From: Chlamydiia bacterium
GTDB taxonomy: Bacteria; Chlamydiota; Chlamydiia; Chlamydiales; Simkaniaceae
Length of the DNA: 64,000 bases
NCBI GenBank assembly: GCA_022601645.1
Contig: JAJACH010000001.1
Coordinates: 744,001 to 808,000, forward strand
Direction of reading: 5' to 3'
The position numbers were made by a program, and so were the translations under genes. Shown here in pieces: positions 60,459 through 64,000 of this stretch. The first letter of the stretch is position 1. Every line of letters starts with the position of its first letter. The notes under the pieces were generated by a model. That model saw nothing but the letters and a program-made list of their open reading frames with translations. It was not told the DNA's origin and made no database searches.

Positions 60459-61784
60459 CTATTTTCCTTCAAGAAACGGGATTCTCAGGGTGAATCGACT
60501 TCCTTCTTCTTCATTTGCAGAGAAACTTAACTCCCCACCTTGCATACGAGCGTAATGCTGAGCTATTGATAAACCAAGTCCCACCCCCTCTGTTCGCGTA
60601 TTCACAGATAGATCAGATTGCACAAACGCCTCGAAGACTTGAGCTTTCTCTTTTTCGAGGATCCCTTTCCCTGTATCGCTTACGTAGATTTCTACCGCGT
60701 TGTCACATTTTGAAAAACTCAGTTGAATGCTTCCTTTCTCTGTAAATTTTAGTGCATTTTGGAGTAGATTATTTAAAATCTCTGCAGTTTTCACTCCATC
60801 GATTTGTGCAATAATACGTTCCGTTGGAATCTCTTTCTTAAATTCTAATCTTTTTGCTTTGATTTGAGGTTCGATCGTTTCTGCTGCATATTGCATGATA
60901 GTTCCAATATCTAAAGGTTCCAAAACGAGTTGTATTCGTCCTGCTTGGATCTTTGCAACATCTAATAGATCATTCATTAAACTCAGTAAATTGTGCCCGA
61001 CATTCTCGATTTTTAAAAGTGATGCTGCCTGGGTATCTGTGACAGGCCCATCAAGGCCTTCGCGTAAACACTCCGAATAACCTAGAATCGATGAAATTGG
61101 AGAGCGAAAATCATGCGCCAGAGTTGCAAGAGACCTATCTAAATTCCCAATAATCTTCGCAGAATATCTCCCGACAAGCATTAAAAAGAAAATCCAAGCT
61201 AATACATAGGTGATTAGAGACAAAATAATGAGGCCAAAATTCACATAGTGTAGATGCTTATAACGCAACTTAGCCTTGCTAAGTTGCTGCTCTTTCAATT
61301 GCACATTTGAAAGAAACTCCTTTTTGAAATTTGCTCGCAACTGCTCAAACTTTGGACTATAATAGGTCTGCTCTGCAGCGCTATAATCTCTCAAAGATAT
61401 GAATGTAAAGATACGTCCTTGCCAACGACTTAGCTCCTCGTAACCTGGATCTTTAATAAACTGAATTAACCCCTTGAGTTGATCTTGGTATTCTAAAAAA
61501 GAGCTTTTATATTGAAAATCTTTTGTAATAATCGCGAGATAGATTTGATCATCAAGGATTTGAGTTAAATTCTTGAAGTGGACTGCCTCTTTTTTGAGCA
61601 GCCTAATTTGAGAACCAAGTTGTTCACGATCATTATCTTTTTCCCACAGATACAAATTAAAGACAAACAAAATTGTAGTTAAAGTCATTAACCCTAGAAT
61701 AATGGTAGAATAGAGGGGGAATTCTTTAAATAGTTTAGTCCATATAATTTGATGATGTTCAGAATAGCGCTTTTTTATAACCAC
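60459..61784 (-). CDS. Membrane histidine kinase
   Basis: 441 residues from a GTG at 61784, which has AAGGTG six bases upstream. Two membrane helices (about residues 25-47 and 183-205) enclose a helical periplasmic sensor with many coiled segments (about residues 50-180). HisKA has the phospho-His in LAHDFRSPISSILGY, HATPase the N box ILNNLLQNALKFTE, DTGKGI and GVGLGLSIA. Intact by eye. It sits between the degenerate receiver and the synthase in the exopolysaccharide operon and may control synthesis; its partner regulator is unclear. Confidence 0.92.
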   Translation of the reverse strand: MVIKKRYSEHHQIIWTKLFKEFPLYSTIILGLMTLTTILFVFNLYLWEKDNDREQLGSQIRLLKKEAVHFKNLTQILDDQIYLAIITKDFQYKSSFLEYQDQLKGLIQFIKDPGYEELSRWQGRIFTFISLRDYSAAEQTYYSPKFEQLRANFKKEFLSNVQLKEQQLSKAKLRYKHLHYVNFGLIILSLITYVLAWIFFLMLVGRYSAKIIGNLDRSLATLAHDFRSPISSILGYSECLREGLDGPVTDTQAASLLKIENVGHNLLSLMNDLLDVAKIQAGRIQLVLEPLDIGTIMQYAAETIEPQIKAKRLEFKKEIPTERIIAQIDGVKTAEILNNLLQNALKFTEKGSIQLSFSKCDNAVEIYVSDTGKGILEKEKAQVFEAFVQSDLSVNTRTEGVGLGLSIAQHYARMQGGELSFSANEEEGSRFTLRIPFLEGK

Positions 61785-61797
61785 AATGACACCTTTT

Positions 61798-62169
61798 TCA
61801 TTCTAGGGACTCAGAGACGACTTGTTTGATTTGCATGATGCCTAGTGGTTTATTCAAAACTTGTGTATGTTCTAAAACTGGATCTTCTAGTTCATCAAGA
61901 GCTGTTTCATACCCATTAGTGGAAGGGACAAGAATACAAATAGGGATAATAGGGCTTCTAGTGCGTATGTCTTTCAAAAGATCTATCCCTTTAAGACCTA
62001 TAATCGATAAGTCTAAGAAAACTAAATCAATTGTTTTTTCTTCAAAAAATCGCATTGCTGCTTTTGCCGATGATGTTGTAAAAAATTCACAGGGTATCTC
62101 ATTTATAACGAATGAAAAAGCACTTAGAGTAGCCTGATCATTAGTAAGAATTAGTATCTGCTTCCCCAT
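61798..62169 (-). CDS. Response-regulator receiver domain with altered acidic pocket
   Basis: 123 residues from the ATG at 62169, which has AGAGGTGGAAT upstream; the longer frame to 62196 has no ribosome site. Receiver fold: VFLDLSIIGLKGIDLL keeps the phospho-acceptor Asp, and VLNKPLG keeps the Lys. The usual paired acids after strand 1 (V-D-D) read L-T-N-D in ILILTNDQ, so the Mg2+ site is partly lost. It could still bind partners without normal phosphorylation. Lies 13 bases before the histidine kinase gene. Confidence 0.85.
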   Translation of the reverse strand: MGKQILILTNDQATLSAFSFVINEIPCEFFTTSSAKAAMRFFEEKTIDLVFLDLSIIGLKGIDLLKDIRTRSPIIPICILVPSTNGYETALDELEDPVLEHTQVLNKPLGIMQIKQVVSESLE

Positions 62170-62192
62170 ATTCCACCTCTTATTTTGTGATA

Positions 62193-63296
62193 TCAAGATG
62201 AAGGCAAGACGTCAAACCATTTTACTGCTTCAGCACCTAGAGCGGATGTAGGGAGAGCCAGGACATACTGAGCTGCTTGGAAGCCAAGCTCATTATCCTC
62301 TTCTTTCATATTCTTGAGCGCTGCGACGCCTTCTTGTCCAATTGTCTTAAGAGAAATACCAGCATTGAGACGTACCAACCAATGTTCGGAACTTAATTTC
62401 TCGATTAAAAGAGAAATGGCCTCAGCTTGTCCATAGAGTCCTAGACAACGGCAAGCTAGAGCTTGAATTTGCCAATATGCATCATGACACGCTTCTTTTA
62501 GTTTCTCAAACGACTCAGCAGTTGGATAGTTTTCAAGTGAACGAATTGCCCACCACCTCAACGAAAGATCTTCAGAATCAAGATCATTTTTAATCAATTC
62601 AAAATTAATAAAACCAACTTTTTGAGAAACAATTTCAAGACAACAAGCACGCAATTTAGGATGATCTTCAGTCTTAAGACGCTCTGCTAAAATCTGGAAT
62701 ACCTCAACGTCACCTTTTAATAAACCATCACGAAAGGGGTAGCGACCAAACGATTCTTCTTTTGACATCGCCTCAAGCGTTGCATTGATCGTTCGTTTAG
62801 TCTTTAGACGAACAGCCCCTTCTACAGCCAAGATTTTAACAACCGGAATTGGATCTGAAAGACCTACAACAATCATGTCTTCATTTAGATCCCCTCGAAT
62901 CATTTCAGCTGCTTGAATTGCCTGAGCACGCCGAATCCATTTTCTTGAATGCAGATACTTTTTGACCTTATCTTTTAATATATCACGCCCAATGAGTATC
63001 TTAGTCTCTTCCCAGTGTTCTCCTGAGATTTTATCATCTAAAGACTTAATCACCTTCACAATATGATGTAAACGAATCCCCTTGCCCTTAAACAACTTAG
63101 TATCAAAACGCACCTGCTCTAAATGAATATTCATCAATAGATCAGTTAAATATTTCTCTGTTTTGTGAGTTCTTCTTTTCTTAGTACTAAAATAAAGGTG
63201 AAGTAAAAAAGCTGTCACCATTGCCAAAAGAATGACTATTACTTCGACGATTACAGCAATTTCGACATAGTGAAGAAGTGGTAAATATACAATCAT
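62193..63296 (-). CDS. Membrane-anchored HEAT-repeat protein
   Basis: 367 residues. One N-terminal membrane helix (VEIAVIVEVIVILLAMVTAFLL) then a cytosolic alpha-solenoid of HEAT-like units (for example IVVGLSDPIPVVKILAVEGAVRL, and LRWWAIRSLENYPTAESF, then IQALACRCLGLYGQAEAI). Likely a scaffold that joins the receivers, kinase and synthase at the membrane. Overlaps the receiver gene upstream (ATGA). Similar TM-HEAT proteins occur beside polysaccharide synthases in other bacteria, by recollection. Confidence 0.82.
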   Translation of the reverse strand: MIVYLPLLHYVEIAVIVEVIVILLAMVTAFLLHLYFSTKKRRTHKTEKYLTDLLMNIHLEQVRFDTKLFKGKGIRLHHIVKVIKSLDDKISGEHWEETKILIGRDILKDKVKKYLHSRKWIRRAQAIQAAEMIRGDLNEDMIVVGLSDPIPVVKILAVEGAVRLKTKRTINATLEAMSKEESFGRYPFRDGLLKGDVEVFQILAERLKTEDHPKLRACCLEIVSQKVGFINFELIKNDLDSEDLSLRWWAIRSLENYPTAESFEKLKEACHDAYWQIQALACRCLGLYGQAEAISLLIEKLSSEHWLVRLNAGISLKTIGQEGVAALKNMKEEDNELGFQAAQYVLALPTSALGAEAVKWFDVLPSS

Positions 63297-64000
63297 TTTG
63301 ATAACAAGTGGAGGGTTTTCTCCATTAAAATATTCATACTAAAAGGCTTGGTAACATATTCCTGCGCTCCTTTCCTCAACGCCTCCAAAATATTTTGCTC
63401 TTGCGACAGGGAAGAAAGCATAAGGACAGGAATGGAACTACCAGCCATTTCCTTTATCTTATCTAGAATAATCATGCCACTAATATCAGGCAGGTTACAA
63501 TCTAATACAATCATGTGGGGTGGATCCTTGATGATGTGTTCTTTAAGCCAACGAATGGTGGGTTCCCCTTCTTTGAGAGCAATCACATCAAACCCTCGCA
63601 TTTGAAAGGCATATTGCACCATTTTAATAATGTCTTCATCATCATCAACGACTAAAACACGCTTACCCTTACTTTCCATGTAGGTGAAATCTTTATCAAT
63701 TTCAGCACAATGTGTGGTCCATGGCCCCTCTGCTTTGGCTTCTTCAGCTTTTTCAAAAGCATGTTGTACCAAATTCCCCAAGATATCTCCATTATCTGGA
63801 TAGCTTGTGACACCTGCATTCAACACAAGTTTTTGATCAGCTTTTAATGAAGATAGGTCTCGTATATCATCGAAGAACTTCCCCATTAAATATGGCATTT
63901 GCGTTGCTTTAAACCCCGGAAATATAATGACAAAGCGATTTTGCTCCCATCTGCCCATAATATCTCTTGATCTAAAATGCGTTGAAAGAAAGGTGGCGAT
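63293..64000 (-). CDS. Degenerate GGDEF plus receiver-domain protein, 3' part
   Basis: Frame is open to the right edge (positions 63959-64000 add 14 sense codons before the first ATG at 63958), so the gene starts outside the window. The visible 235 residues begin in the middle of a GGDEF domain: FRSRDIMGRWEQNRFVIIFPG, where the GGDEF signature reads EQNRF, followed by LNAGVTSYPDNGDILGNLVQHAFEKAEEAKAEG. A receiver domain follows: VLVVDDDEDI, VLDCNLPDISG with phospho-Asp, and VTKPFS with Lys. Order GGDEF then receiver is unusual. The dead GGDEF should not make cyclic di-GMP but may bind nucleotide. First visible gene of the exopolysaccharide operon. Confidence 0.82.
   Translation of the reverse strand: MATFLSTHFRSRDIMGRWEQNRFVIIFPGFKATQMPYLMGKFFDDIRDLSSLKADQKLVLNAGVTSYPDNGDILGNLVQHAFEKAEEAKAEGPWTTHCAEIDKDFTYMESKGKRVLVVDDDEDIIKMVQYAFQMRGFDVIALKEGEPTIRWLKEHIIKDPPHMIVLDCNLPDISGMIILDKIKEMAGSSIPVLMLSSLSQEQNILEALRKGAQEYVTKPFSMNILMEKTLHLLSK

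Noticed and set aside
1-64000. CRISPR arrays, tRNA or rRNA genes, insertion sequences, prophage, toxin-antitoxin or restriction systems
   Set aside because: No direct-repeat arrays, cloverleaf-like segments, transposase motifs or defence-gene motifs were visible on reading both strands.

Overview
The window looks like chromosome of an intracellular bacterium of the phylum Chlamydiota, most likely an amoeba-associated (environmental) chlamydia rather than a Chlamydiaceae pathogen. Evidence: an ADP/ATP-type nucleotide transporter (3008-4510); many small proteins with paired hydrophobic segments resembling inclusion-membrane (Inc) proteins; several tail-anchored or secreted proteins I cannot assign; and a mosaic of carbohydrate enzymes. 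The phylum call is inference, since no rRNA or other phylogenetic marker is present. Coding density is high, many genes overlap by 1-50 bases, and only one gene-free stretch exceeds 300 bases (25505-25936). I saw no rRNA, tRNA, CRISPR array, insertion sequence or prophage.

Layout. 1-6300: the start of a UgpB-like glycerol-3-phosphate binding protein (runs off the left edge), a secreted acetolactate-decarboxylase-like protein with altered active-site residues, a candidate papain-fold protein, a DsbA-like thiol protein, the nucleotide transporter, two small unknowns and an outer-membrane beta-barrel. 6300-13000: an unknown helical protein, a family 2 glycosyltransferase, a lipoteichoic-acid-synthase-like enzyme fused to eukaryote-like leucine-rich repeats, and a sodium-coupled symporter. 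13000-22750: UmuD/UmuC, a D-2-hydroxyacid dehydrogenase, a beta-lactamase-fold protein without its catalytic residues, an amino-acid antiporter, an unknown, a short MgtE, a methyltransferase and GlmS. 22749-30078: two Inc-like clusters flanking a GH63-type glucosidase, plus a gap with strong hairpins. 30100-41220: transporters, a GDPD/TreY/MFS operon, MnmA embedded among three tail-anchored proteins, small unknowns and a secreted GH15-like protein. 41257-46810: an overlapping operon of phosphoketolase, acetate kinase and a P-type H+-ATPase. 46879-54011: a two-component pair, a degenerate antiporter, GlpK, GlpD and two secreted phosphatase-fold paralogues, one with Ser in place of the catalytic Cys. 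53998-64000: a GT10 enzyme with a signal peptide, a GT4 enzyme, and a six-gene minus-strand operon (degenerate GGDEF-receiver, HEAT protein, degenerate receiver, histidine kinase, PgaC-like synthase, PgaA-like TPR/beta-barrel porin) that reads as a regulated exopolysaccharide synthesis and export system.

Themes. (1) Glycerol phosphate: UgpB, GDPD, GlpK and GlpD would supply and oxidise glycerol-3-phosphate. (2) Sugar polymers: TreY, a GH63-type and a GH15-like enzyme, GlmS, two PgaC-like synthases and a polysaccharide porin. (3) Phosphoketolase plus acetate kinase gives ATP and acetate, genetically fused to a proton pump. (4) A striking number of enzyme folds have lost their hallmark catalytic residues (acetolactate decarboxylase, beta-lactamase, phosphatase, receiver, GGDEF, Na+/H+ antiporter). 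Three of these carry signal peptides, which suggests reuse of enzyme folds as binding or regulatory proteins.
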